Source: an uncultured Prevotellaceae bacterium (GTDB lineage: Bacteria > Bacteroidota > Bacteroidia > Bacteroidales > Bacteroidaceae). From it: DNA of 9,109 nucleotides. The notes under the pieces are model-generated. The model was not told where the DNA came from, ran no database searches, and saw only the letters and a list, made by a program, of their open reading frames with translations. This document shows, piece after piece, positions 1 to 7,301 of this stretch. Every line of letters starts with the position of its first letter. The first letter of the stretch is position 1. The translations under genes and the position numbers were made by a program. The stretch spans positions 1 through 9,109 of the forward strand of contig CAMHPM010000042.1 of the NCBI GenBank assembly GCA_946187025.1, read 5' to 3'.

Positions 1-1272
1 GCCGGAGCGCTGCTGCTCATCGAGAAGCGATTCTACTACAACGCCTCGACACCTATATATATAATGATGATGCTCATACTGCTCATCACCATCTTCGTCG
101 CCCCCGACACCAAAGGCTCGCGCTCGTGGATACCGATAGGCCCCGTAAAGCTGCAGCCGGCCGAGTTCTCAAAGTTTGCCGTGGCACTGGCCATCGGCAA
201 ATACATGGAACGCTATGGCTTCAACATGTCGAGCCTTAAAGGATTCCTGAAGGTGGCAAGCTTCATCATGCTGCCAATGCTGCTCATCATTGCACAGAAG
301 GAGACAGGATCGGCACTCGTGTTCCTGTCGCTGTTCTTCGTGCTCTATCGCGAAGGCATGACCGGCTCGGTACTGCTGGCAGGCGTGGCGTTCATCGTCT
401 TCTTCATCGTCGGAATAAAATATGCCGACGAGCCGATGGGCTACATGCCCGTCTCGGCCGGCGAGTTCTGGGTGCTGCTGCTGTCGCTGGTGACCACAAT
501 CATGATGGTTGGATTCTACGGCAACAACCCCCGAGCAACACGCAACATCGCGCTGTTCAGCGGAGGGGCGACACTCGTGGCACTGCTCTTCTCGGCATAC
601 GTCATACCATTCAATGTATGCATCGCACAGCTCGTCATCATGGGTGGAGTCATAATCTACCTCATCGTGGTATATGCCTATTCTCACCACTACCGCTATC
701 TGCTGTTCATCGTATTTGCAATAGCATCGTCGGCCATATTCTACGGCCAGGACTACGTGTTCCACGAAGTGCTGGGCAAACACCAACGCGACCGCATCGA
801 GGTGTTGCTCGGAATGAACGAAAACATAAGGAAAGAGGGATACAACGTGCATCAGGCCAAAATTGCCATCGGTTCGGGAGGCCTGGTGGGCAAGGGTTTC
901 CTGAGGGGCACACAGACAAAGCTGCACTATGTACCCGAACAAGACACCGACTTCATCTTCTGCACCGTGGGCGAGGAAGAAGGCTTCATCGGCTCAGTAG
1001 GAGTTTTGTTGATTTACCTGGTGTTTATCCTCAGGCTTATTGCATTAGCCGAACGACAACCCGACACATGGGGACGGGTATATGGCTACAGCGTGGTCAG
1101 CATCTTCCTGTTCCACCTCACCATAAACGTGGGTATGGTGCTCGGCATTGCACCCGTCATCGGTATTCCGCTGCCGTTTTTCAGCTACGGAGGCTCATCG
1201 CTCTGGGGCTTCACCATTCTGCTGTTCATCTTCCTGCGAATGGATGCCGAGCGAAACTTCAAGAGAAAATAA
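1..1272 (+). CDS. rodA: RodA, SEDS-family peptidoglycan glycosyltransferase (5' end cut by window)
   Basis: RodA polymerises lipid II into glycan strands in the inner membrane with a class B penicillin-binding protein, during cell elongation. The frame is open from base 1; conserved family sequence lies before the first ATG (64), so the true start is upstream. 423 residues are visible, rich in membrane spans. Landmarks are SRSWIPIGPVKLQPAEFSK near the front, KIAIGSGGLVGKGFLRGTQ, then VPEQDTDFIF whose TDF aspartate (codon 949-951) matches the catalytic Asp of SEDS enzymes, and near the end PLPFFSYGGSSL. The AIGSGG-GKG and PE-TDFIF spacing matches RodA better than FtsW. The central region between the two halves is longer than in E. 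coli RodA, which I believe is usual in Bacteroidetes. It converges with gldH, leaving only 11 bp between stops and no visible terminator. Confidence 0.93.
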   Translation, partial: AGALLLIEKRFYYNASTPIYIMMMLILLITIFVAPDTKGSRSWIPIGPVKLQPAEFSKFAVALAIGKYMERYGFNMSSLKGFLKVASFIMLPMLLIIAQKETGSALVFLSLFFVLYREGMTGSVLLAGVAFIVFFIVGIKYADEPMGYMPVSAGEFWVLLLSLVTTIMMVGFYGNNPRATRNIALFSGGATLVALLFSAYVIPFNVCIAQLVIMGGVIIYLIVVYAYSHHYRYLLFIVFAIASSAIFYGQDYVFHEVLGKHQRDRIEVLLGMNENIRKEGYNVHQAKIAIGSGGLVGKGFLRGTQTKLHYVPEQDTDFIFCTVGEEEGFIGSVGVLLIYLVFILRLIALAERQPDTWGRVYGYSVVSIFLFHLTINVGMVLGIAPVIGIPLPFFSYGGSSLWGFTILLFIFLRMDAERNFKRK

Positions 1273-1283
1273 CTTATGGAATA

Positions 1284-1754
1284 TCAGGGCATATCAAGTT
1301 CTATGCCCACTTTTGTCACACCCTTCACACGCTCTTCATTCATTATATGGTTTATGCAGAACGTATAAACCTTTCCCGAATCGACATGCAAAGGCTGCAA
1401 CGGTTTCAGTGTTGTAGTATAAGGAAAGCCCTTTCCGACTGGTTGGCCGTTGTTGTCGTACACTGCAACGAACACCGTATCGGCAGCCACAACCTCGTTA
1501 TCACAACTCACCACCAACTGCAGATGCAACATCCTGAATGGAAACGAGTTGGTGGTGCGCACGCCGACCGTGGGCATCAACTCGCCCGAGCTGGTAGTGC
1601 GTGGCAGTTCGAAGGTCAGCGTGTCGCTGTTGCTCCAGTTCCAGGCATCGACATCGGCATACTTATGATAGGCCACACCGTGGAAACACGAGGTGAGGCA
1701 CACACCGGAAACAATCGTCAGGAACGCCAGAGAGAGTTTCTTGCTTATCGTCAT
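1284..1754 (-). CDS. gldH: GldH-type gliding-motility lipoprotein
   Basis: A 156-residue lipoprotein. The N-terminus has Lys5-Lys6, a hydrophobic stretch and a lipobox ending LTSC, with Cys23 as the expected lipidated residue. The mature part is beta-rich and carries features of GldH: an early DAWNWSNSDTLTFELP segment, paired short strands, and VYTFCINHIMNEERVKGV near the C-terminus. GldH is needed for gliding and chitin use in Flavobacterium johnsoniae, but it is conserved in many non-gliding Bacteroidales, where its job in the envelope is not settled. No other gld or por genes are visible here. Its ATG overlaps the ricT stop in an ATGA arrangement (1751-1754), so it is probably translationally coupled to ricT and transcribed from the ricT promoter. 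The family call rests on recognition of sequence pattern and of the ricT neighbour. Confidence 0.85.
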   Translation of the reverse strand: MTISKKLSLAFLTIVSGVCLTSCFHGVAYHKYADVDAWNWSNSDTLTFELPRTTSSGELMPTVGVRTTNSFPFRMLHLQLVVSCDNEVVAADTVFVAVYDNNGQPVGKGFPYTTTLKPLQPLHVDSGKVYTFCINHIMNEERVKGVTKVGIELDMP

Positions 1755-2863
1755 TGAGGGTTGTCGTTTGGCTTTGCCGTTTTGTGTTTCTTCTTTTTCT
1801 TCTTCTTGGCAGTGTCAAATCGCGTGATATTGTCCTGATCGAGCAAATCGACAGGACGGTTGTCGCGTGGAACGCCGTCTTCGTTAAGCGCTTCAGGCTT
1901 CTGTCCGTCGCGGTTCATGTTGATCACCTCGAATGCACGACGTGCAGTGATAGTCTCTTCGTTCACAAGCGAATGCTTGTCGGTGGAGTAAGTAATGGTC
2001 TTCGAAAGTATGTCGGCCTTGAAGAAGAAATATTCATTGTCGATGGTATGCAAGCTTATCTCCTTCGACGGCAGTTTCTTCAAAGCCTCGACATATTGGT
2101 CAACCTCATAATTCATACAACATTTCAGCTTGGCACACTGCCCTGCCAGCTTCTGTGGGTTGAGCGACATGTCCTGGAAGCGTGCTGCACTTGTCGATAC
2201 ACTGTTGAACTTTGTCATCCATGTCGCACAGCACAACTCACGTCCGCACGGACCTATTCCGCCAATACGTCCGGCCTCCTGCCGTGCACCGATTTGTTTC
2301 ATCTCGATTCTCACCTTGAAACGATCGGCCAGGACTTTGATGAGCTGACGGAAATCGACACGGTCGTCGGCTATGTAATAGAATATCGCCTTGCCGCCGT
2401 CGCCCTGAAATTCAACATCGCCAATCTTCATCTTCAGCCCCAGGTCCTTCGCTATCTGTCGCGATTCGATCATGGTTTCATGCTCGCGCGCCTTTGCCTC
2501 GGCATATTTGTCGAGATCCACCTGACGTGCCTTGCGATACACTCGTTTCAACTCGGTGTCGGGACGCAGGTTGGCTTTCTTTATCTGCAGGGCCACAAGC
2601 CGTCCGGTCATGGTCACCGTGCCGATGTCGTGGCCGGGACTTGCCTCCACAGCCACTATGTCGCCTTTCTGCAGCGGCAGGTTGTTGGAATTGATGTAAT
2701 ATCCCTTGCGAGGCGGTTTGAACTGTATCTCGACAAGGTCGGTGACCTGTGAGTTGTCGGGCAAATCGGCCATCCAGTCGTATGTATTGAGTTTGTCGGT
2801 CTGCTTGCTGCAACCCTTGGCACATAGTCCGCCGCAGCAATTAGCCACTCTGAATTCGTTCAT
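1751..2863 (-). CDS. ricT: RicT/YaaT-like PSP1-domain protein
   Basis: A 370-residue PSP1-domain protein related to Bacillus RicT (YaaT), which with RicA and RicF forms a Fe-S complex affecting RNase Y-dependent mRNA processing; the role in Bacteroidetes is not established. Seen here: a cysteine cluster NCCGGLCAKGC close to the N-terminus, a segment LPLQKGDIVAVEASPGHDIG, and the PSP1 core with GGIGPCGRELCC and CAKLKCCMNYE, the cysteines expected to bind a cluster. The C-terminus is a basic tail with seven consecutive lysines. I chose the ATG at 2863 because homologues I recall begin with a short MNEF-like stretch before the Cys cluster; an in-frame ATG at 2944 would add 27 residues of non-conserved character. 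First gene of an operon with gldH; its stop overlaps the gldH start. Confidence 0.88.
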   Translation of the reverse strand: MNEFRVANCCGGLCAKGCSKQTDKLNTYDWMADLPDNSQVTDLVEIQFKPPRKGYYINSNNLPLQKGDIVAVEASPGHDIGTVTMTGRLVALQIKKANLRPDTELKRVYRKARQVDLDKYAEAKAREHETMIESRQIAKDLGLKMKIGDVEFQGDGGKAIFYYIADDRVDFRQLIKVLADRFKVRIEMKQIGARQEAGRIGGIGPCGRELCCATWMTKFNSVSTSAARFQDMSLNPQKLAGQCAKLKCCMNYEVDQYVEALKKLPSKEISLHTIDNEYFFFKADILSKTITYSTDKHSLVNEETITARRAFEVINMNRDGQKPEALNEDGVPRDNRPVDLLDQDNITRFDTAKKKKKKKHKTAKPNDNPQ

Positions 2864-2891
2864 AAGATATATATTTTTGATTGTATGTTGT

Positions 2892-2910
2892 ACTGCCACA
2901 CACCGGCAGT
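2892..2910 (-). promoter_or_regulatory. Small hairpin in the ricT leader
   Basis: ACTGCC and GGCAGT form a perfect 6-bp stem around a 7-nt loop, about 29 nt upstream of the ricT start codon and inside the predicted leader. It is too short and lacks the T-tract expected of a terminator. Any role in translation or mRNA stability is a guess. The rest of the 226-bp gap between priA and ricT shows only the promoter; I see no clear terminator after priA. Confidence 0.35.
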
Positions 2911-2972
2911 TTGATGTAGCAAAGCACGGCCCGACAACCGACACTGGCGATATCGGGGTAGAATTGCAGCTA

Positions 2973-3003
2973 CAAAGTTACGAAATAATTGACAAACAGC
3001 AAT
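2973..3003 (-). promoter_or_regulatory. Bacteroidetes-type promoter of the ricT-gldH operon
   Basis: Read on the minus strand, ATTG (3003-3000) is followed by a 19-bp spacer and TAACTTTG (2980-2973), a full match to the -7 consensus TAnnTTTG with a three-of-four match to the -33 box. It predicts a transcription start near 2966-2968 and a leader of about 105 nt before the ricT ATG. There is no Shine-Dalgarno; the bases before the ATG are A/T-rich, as is normal in this phylum. The start site is inferred. Confidence 0.72.
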
Positions 3004-3089
3004 TGCAGAACACTAATTATTTACTCTTTGGCATTGTTTTTCAAGGTAATCGGTCGTCGTTGACTGCCGCAAAGGGCTGTATCATGTGT

Positions 3090-5303
3090 TCACATCGGGT
3101 CAACATCATAGTAAATCTGCACTCCGTTGGCACTCGGTTGCATCATGAGTCGTGCCTGCAGGTCGAGCAGTATGGAACGCACAGTATGTGGCGACGCATT
3201 TTTCTCAAGCTTAACGACTATCTTCCTTACACTCATCGACTTCACACGAGCCACAGCCGGACGGTCGGGACCCAGCACCCTGTCGGCAAAAGCAGCCCGG
3301 AGAAGACGAGCCATGTCGCCCGCCAGGAGGTCGGCACGCTGTGCATCGCGATGGCGCACATACACATTTATCAGCCGGGTGAACGGCGGATAGCGGAATG
3401 CTTCGCGCTCTTCGGACTCAGTCTTATACATGGCCTCGTAGTCGTTGGCCACCACCTGTGCAATGGTATCGCTGTCGGCACTGCGGGTTTGGAGTATCAC
3501 CTGTCCGCCCTGCTTGGCACGGCCAGCACGGCCCGACACCTGTGCTACCACCTGGAATGTGCGTTCGTGACTGCGGAAATCGGGGATGTTGAGCATCGTG
3601 TCGGCATCGAGTATTCCCACTACGCTCACTCCGGCGAAGTCGAGTCCCTTCGATACCATCTGCGTACCGATAAGCACATCATAGCGCCGGGCAGCAAAAT
3701 CGCCGATAATCTGCTCATAGGCATGGCGGGTATGAGCCGTATCGATGTCCATGCGTATGGTTCGTGCCTGCGGAAAATGCTGATGAACTTCGGCCTCCAC
3801 CTTCTCGGTTCCCATGCCTACATCGGTGAATTCGCGTCCCTCACACTGCGGACACGCATCGGGCACCTGATATACCTGACCACAGTAATGACACGTCAGG
3901 TGACCATGAAGACGATGATATGTGAGGCTCACATCGCAACGGTCGCAACGCGGAACCCATCCGCATGTGCGGCATTGCAGGAAGTTGGCATACCCACGGC
4001 GGTTCTGAAACAGAATCACCTGTTCGCCGCGACTCAGTGCCTCGCCCATTGCATCGAGCAGTTGTTGGGAGAATACTCCGCGCATACGTTTCTGAAAACG
4101 CAGCCGACGTATATCTACGACATGAATCTGCGGCATCGCAAGGTCACGATAACGACGTGTGAGGCTCACGTATCCGTAGCGACCGGTACGCGCCATGTGG
4201 AACGTATCGACACTTGGAGTAGCACTGCCAAGCAACGTCTTGGCTCCGAAACGCCGGGCAAGCACCAGTGCCATGCTACGGGCATGGTAGCGTGGGGCCG
4301 GATCTTGTTGTTTGTATGATGGTTCGTGTTCCTCATCGATGATTACGAGTCCGAGGTCGCGGAACGGCAGAAACACCGATGAGCGCACACCGAGAATTAT
4401 GTCGAAAGGCTGACTACCGAGCTGACGGCGATAGACCTCAACACGCTCGCTGTCGGTAAACTTAGAATGATACACCCCCATACGCGCTCCAAACACGCGG
4501 CGCAGGCGGTCGGTGAGTTGCGTGGTGAGCGCAATCTCGGGCAAGAGGTAAAGCACTTGACGTCCTGAGTCGATGACTTGCTGCATGAGATGCATATACA
4601 CTTCGGTCTTGCCACTCGACGTAACACCATGTAAGAGGGTCACGAATGCCACCTGCTGTGCCTCGCTCAACTGCGACAGCGGCACAAGTTCGTCATGCAC
4701 GTCGGCCAGGCGACCTACCTCCTGTTCGCTGGTGGTGAGCAGTTTCTTATCTACCAAAGCCTTGAACGTGTATGCCGCACCACTGCACATACGCATGAGG
4801 TCGGTCTTGGTCACCGGTGTCAGCTCGTGCTTCCGGCCAAATCCCGACATCTCGAGATAGGTCTCAAACATCACTTGCTGAGGTTTCGAGCGCCGCAGGA
4901 AATTGAGCACGATACCGACCTTATCGGCATGTAGCTCACCAGCCAGGTGTACCAAGGTCTCGGTCTTGGGACGGAACGAATCGTCTTTGAGGCCGGCCGG
5001 CAACGCTGCATTCATCACCTCGCCCAGCGAGCAGATGTAGTATTCGGCGGCCCACTGCCACAATTCGAGCTGACGAGGTGTCACCACCGGAGAGGAATCG
5101 ACCACACGCATGATGGCCTTCACCTTATAATTAACCGGTTCGGTGTCGTGCATACGCAGCACAATTCCAATATACACCTTCTTCTGCCCGAACGGCACTT
5201 GCACACGACAGCCAACTTGCAGCATCGACTGCATGTCGGTCGGCACTGCATAGGTAAAACAATCCTGCAAGGGCAGCGGAAGTATGATATCGGCGTATTT
5301 CAT
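3090..5303 (-). CDS. priA: PriA, primosomal replication-restart DNA helicase
   Basis: PriA recognises stalled forks and D-loops, unwinds DNA 3' to 5' and starts primosome assembly. The 737-residue product has the N-terminal 3' DNA-binding domain (about 1-105), a winged-helix region, and an SF2 helicase core: Walker A GVTSSGKTE (226-234, Lys232), DEEH (323-326), LLGSATPS (357-364), and GRAGR (591-595). Eight zinc-binding cysteines are present in the expected CxxC pairs at 444/447, 453/456, 471/474 and 484/487. The C-terminal domain ends normally. The ATG at 5303 gives MKYADIILPLPL, the usual PriA opening. Oddity: between the conserved LSEAQQVAF and the P-loop strand VTLLHGV about 11 residues present in E. 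coli PriA are missing. It stands divergent to the kelch-AraC gene, with 139 bp between the two starts. Confidence 0.95.
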   Translation of the reverse strand: MKYADIILPLPLQDCFTYAVPTDMQSMLQVGCRVQVPFGQKKVYIGIVLRMHDTEPVNYKVKAIMRVVDSSPVVTPRQLELWQWAAEYYICSLGEVMNAALPAGLKDDSFRPKTETLVHLAGELHADKVGIVLNFLRRSKPQQVMFETYLEMSGFGRKHELTPVTKTDLMRMCSGAAYTFKALVDKKLLTTSEQEVGRLADVHDELVPLSQLSEAQQVAFVTLLHGVTSSGKTEVYMHLMQQVIDSGRQVLYLLPEIALTTQLTDRLRRVFGARMGVYHSKFTDSERVEVYRRQLGSQPFDIILGVRSSVFLPFRDLGLVIIDEEHEPSYKQQDPAPRYHARSMALVLARRFGAKTLLGSATPSVDTFHMARTGRYGYVSLTRRYRDLAMPQIHVVDIRRLRFQKRMRGVFSQQLLDAMGEALSRGEQVILFQNRRGYANFLQCRTCGWVPRCDRCDVSLTYHRLHGHLTCHYCGQVYQVPDACPQCEGREFTDVGMGTEKVEAEVHQHFPQARTIRMDIDTAHTRHAYEQIIGDFAARRYDVLIGTQMVSKGLDFAGVSVVGILDADTMLNIPDFRSHERTFQVVAQVSGRAGRAKQGGQVILQTRSADSDTIAQVVANDYEAMYKTESEEREAFRYPPFTRLINVYVRHRDAQRADLLAGDMARLLRAAFADRVLGPDRPAVARVKSMSVRKIVVKLEKNASPHTVRSILLDLQARLMMQPSANGVQIYYDVDPM

Positions 5304-5307
5304 GATG

Positions 5308-5315
5308 CAAAAGTA
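5308..5315 (-). promoter_or_regulatory. Probable -7 element of priA, almost on the start codon
   Basis: On the minus strand TACTTTTG (5315-5308) matches TAnnTTTG fully. Its last base is only 4 bp from the priA ATG (5303-5301). With the usual offset the transcript would begin at or within a few bases of the ATG, giving a leaderless or nearly leaderless mRNA. The -33 box at the right spacing is poor (AGTG or similar near 5336-5339), so this is less certain than the other two promoters. Confidence 0.5.
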
Positions 5316-5388
5316 CGACTTTTTTCCGACATTTACACTCTATATACTGAGAAAAAACACCGACAGACAGAGAAACGCACTAAATAGT

Positions 5389-5419
5389 TTTGTCATGTCG
5401 CACAAATTGCGTATCTTTG
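5389..5419 (+). promoter_or_regulatory. Consensus Bacteroidetes promoter for the kelch-AraC gene
   Basis: TTTG (5389-5392), a spacer of exactly 19 bp, and TATCTTTG (5412-5419) match both boxes of the TTTG-N19-TAnnTTTG consensus in full. The expected start is near 5424-5426, leaving a leader of about 18 nt before the ATG at 5443. This decides the start of the downstream gene, because in-frame ATGs further upstream (5284 and after) lie before or inside the promoter. Confidence 0.8.
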
Positions 5420-5442
5420 TAGGTAATATAGAACATTTCATC

Positions 5443-7155
5443 ATGAGAGATATACTCCTACTATTGGCGACATTGTTTGCATGGTCGATAGCATCTCGTG
5501 CCAACATAACAGAAGACACCATCTCGAGCTGCCCGGAAGAAAAGCTTGAGATAGAATGGTTGCCCGACATGAACATACCACGAGCGGCACACTACACACT
5601 GTGCATCAACGGACAGATTACAGTCTTCGGAGGCCACACTTCGGGATTTATTCCCACCCCGACAGCCGAATACCTGAGCAGAGGTGAGTGGCATCTGATG
5701 AATATGGTATATACTCACGACAATCCAATCGTCCTGCCATTGACATCGGGCAAAGTGTTGCTGGCAGGAGGCCTGGCCGAACCGCTCGGCATTGGGCAGT
5801 CCTTCTGGGTTGAAGAATACGACCCCAAAACCTACCAGTTTGAAGGATTCGGATGCCTCGACACCAAACGCGCAATGGGTACAGCCATCGAAACGTCCAA
5901 CGGTGACGTGCTGATTTCGGGCAACTGGTATCACGACGACAACATCGAATGCTTCAAGCCATCAGGCAAATCGTCGTTCGTTGATTCGGTAAGTTGCACT
6001 CGAGCATGTCCGATGATACTCCAAACCGATTCCGACAACTACATGATATTCAGTGCCACAGACAATCATGGCAAACAATTGGAGCCAATCATTGTCGATC
6101 AACTGCATGGTCAGCCTTTCGTTCCGCCGTTGTTCGATACATGGAAGGTGGTACCTTTCGACATGTTCACACCGATGCAAGACAGCTTCGTAGGCGATGC
6201 CGATGCAGGCATATATTCATACCTGTTCATGGTTGTGAATGCCGACAGTTGCTATGCTATAGCCCGAACCGATGGTACAGACTTCTCGCTACTACCCACA
6301 CGCCACCCGATACCGTCGATCAGCAAGGAAGGCAGCCGCATAATATACTCGCGGTCAGTGTTGGTTGACCGCAAAACAGGGCGCGGATATGTCATGGGAT
6401 ACGACAGCAACTGCCGCAACTACGTGCTTGCAGTTGACTACCTGGCAGGCGACAGCACTGAGTGTCCCATCACCCTGTACTATACCGACCCTATCGGCAT
6501 CAACTTGCTCAACGGTGCATTTCCCATACTCGATACCGATGGCTGCCTGGTGATAGCTGGAGGTATCGGTGAAAGCCTCAGCAACTTCGACCCACATGCT
6601 CGTGCATGTCGCCTACGAGTAAACCCGTCGTCAATTGCATCCACTGATATATATACGCCATCACACTCATTGCAATATATCATGATTGTGATAGTCTTGA
6701 TTGCAACCATCGTGGCTCTCATGTGCCTGCGACACAAAAAGACTCCATCTGTCACCGAGGAAACAGATAACACCGCTCGCAATGAACGCAAAGCCGCAGA
6801 TGCCGGCACACATGACGAAACACTGATGGAGCGCATCGACCACTTGATTGTAGATAAGAAACTGTATCTAAACAGCGATTTGAAGATTCAGGATGTGGCC
6901 ACCATGCTCGGCACCAACAGCCGGTATGTATCCAACTGTATCAACGAAAACAAAGACTGTTCGTTCTCGCAATATGTCAACCGCTTCCGTATAGATTATG
7001 CTAAGCGTATCATTCGCCAGTCGCCCGACACAAAGATGCTTGCAGTGGCCATCGAATCGGGATTTGCTAACGAAACATCATTCTTCCGCACATTCAAGCA
7101 GATTACCGGCACCAGCCCGAAACAATGGATTGCAGGAGAAAAGATAAAGAGCTGA
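5443..7155 (+). CDS. Membrane-spanning one-component regulator: kelch-like sensor, TM helix, AraC DNA-binding domain
   Basis: A 570-residue protein. Residues 1-20 are a signal peptide (MRDILLLLATLFAWSIASRA). Residues about 25-400 look like a kelch-type beta-propeller, with recurring hydrophobic-Gly-Gly strands: ITVFGGH (59-65), VLLAGG (105-110), VLISGN (156-161), LVIAGG (369-374). Residues 410-429 form one membrane helix followed by RHKK, so the propeller faces the periplasm. A polar linker (430-460) leads to an AraC/XylS domain (461-570): first helix-turn-helix about 482-502, second about 532-555 with the family signature GFANETSFFRTFKQITGTSPKQW split around residues 540-562. There is no histidine kinase, HATPase or receiver domain, unlike hybrid two-component sensors of Bacteroides. 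I infer a ligand sensed outside and DNA bound inside; ligand and targets are unknown. The start is set by the signal peptide and the promoter just upstream. The product name is descriptive; I do not know a gene symbol. Confidence 0.86.
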   Translation: MRDILLLLATLFAWSIASRANITEDTISSCPEEKLEIEWLPDMNIPRAAHYTLCINGQITVFGGHTSGFIPTPTAEYLSRGEWHLMNMVYTHDNPIVLPLTSGKVLLAGGLAEPLGIGQSFWVEEYDPKTYQFEGFGCLDTKRAMGTAIETSNGDVLISGNWYHDDNIECFKPSGKSSFVDSVSCTRACPMILQTDSDNYMIFSATDNHGKQLEPIIVDQLHGQPFVPPLFDTWKVVPFDMFTPMQDSFVGDADAGIYSYLFMVVNADSCYAIARTDGTDFSLLPTRHPIPSISKEGSRIIYSRSVLVDRKTGRGYVMGYDSNCRNYVLAVDYLAGDSTECPITLYYTDPIGINLLNGAFPILDTDGCLVIAGGIGESLSNFDPHARACRLRVNPSSIASTDIYTPSHSLQYIMIVIVLIATIVALMCLRHKKTPSVTEETDNTARNERKAADAGTHDETLMERIDHLIVDKKLYLNSDLKIQDVATMLGTNSRYVSNCINENKDCSFSQYVNRFRIDYAKRIIRQSPDTKMLAVAIESGFANETSFFRTFKQITGTSPKQWIAGEKIKS

Positions 7156-7157
7156 CA

Positions 7158-7297
7158 GGATAAAGATATGGCATTCAAGATATAGTCACGCGATTCAGGA
7201 TATAGTCACGCGATTCAGAATATAGTCACGCGATTCAGAATATAGTCACGCGATTCAGGATATAGTCACGCGATTCAGGATATAGTCACGCGATTCA
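7158..7297 (+). repeat. Six 20-bp tandem repeats plus one degenerate copy
   Basis: Six head-to-tail copies occupy 7178-7297 with period exactly 20 bp: RRATATAGTCACGCGATTCA. The last 18 bases are identical in all six; only the first two vary (AG, GG, GA, GA, GG, GG). A seventh, decayed copy at 7158-7177 agrees at 14 of 20 positions and starts two bases after the stop codon of the kelch-AraC gene. In the GA copies the 19 bp GAATATAGTCACGCGATTC has dyad symmetry (GAAT and ATTC arms, GTCAC centre). The period is not a multiple of three and each copy holds TAG in one frame, so it is not coding. There are no spacers, so it is not CRISPR. It lies between the gene and its terminator and should be transcribed as 3' UTR. 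Confidence 0.97.
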
Positions 7298-7301
7298 AGA
7301 C

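Noticed and set aside
169..942. Long open frames antisense to rodA, priA and the surface-protein gene.
   Set aside because: They are shadow frames of clearly coding sequence, with Cys/His/Gln/Arg-heavy composition and no recognisable domain.
1819..1834. A 10-bp match (TCACGCGATT, read on the minus strand) between the end of ricT and the core of the 20-bp repeat.
   Set aside because: It lies in coding sequence for NITRF, the flanking bases diverge, and a single 10-mer match in 9 kb is not strong enough to claim a shared binding site.
2706..4319. A 537-codon open frame on the + strand opposite priA and the ricT leader.
   Set aside because: It lies antisense to the well-conserved PriA C-terminal half and has no family resemblance; the length comes from the GC-rich codon pattern of priA.
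5284..5442. A longer start for the kelch-AraC protein at 5284.
   Set aside because: It would begin upstream of the consensus promoter (5389-5419) and bury the signal peptide behind 53 residues, some of them antisense to the priA start.
7158..7297. The tandem array as a CRISPR.
   Set aside because: Copies abut with no unique spacers, the unit is only 20 bp, and no cas gene is present.
7158..7297. The array as replication iterons.
   Set aside because: No rep gene or AT-rich unwinding region is nearby, and the location inside a transcription unit of a chromosomal neighbourhood does not suggest an origin.
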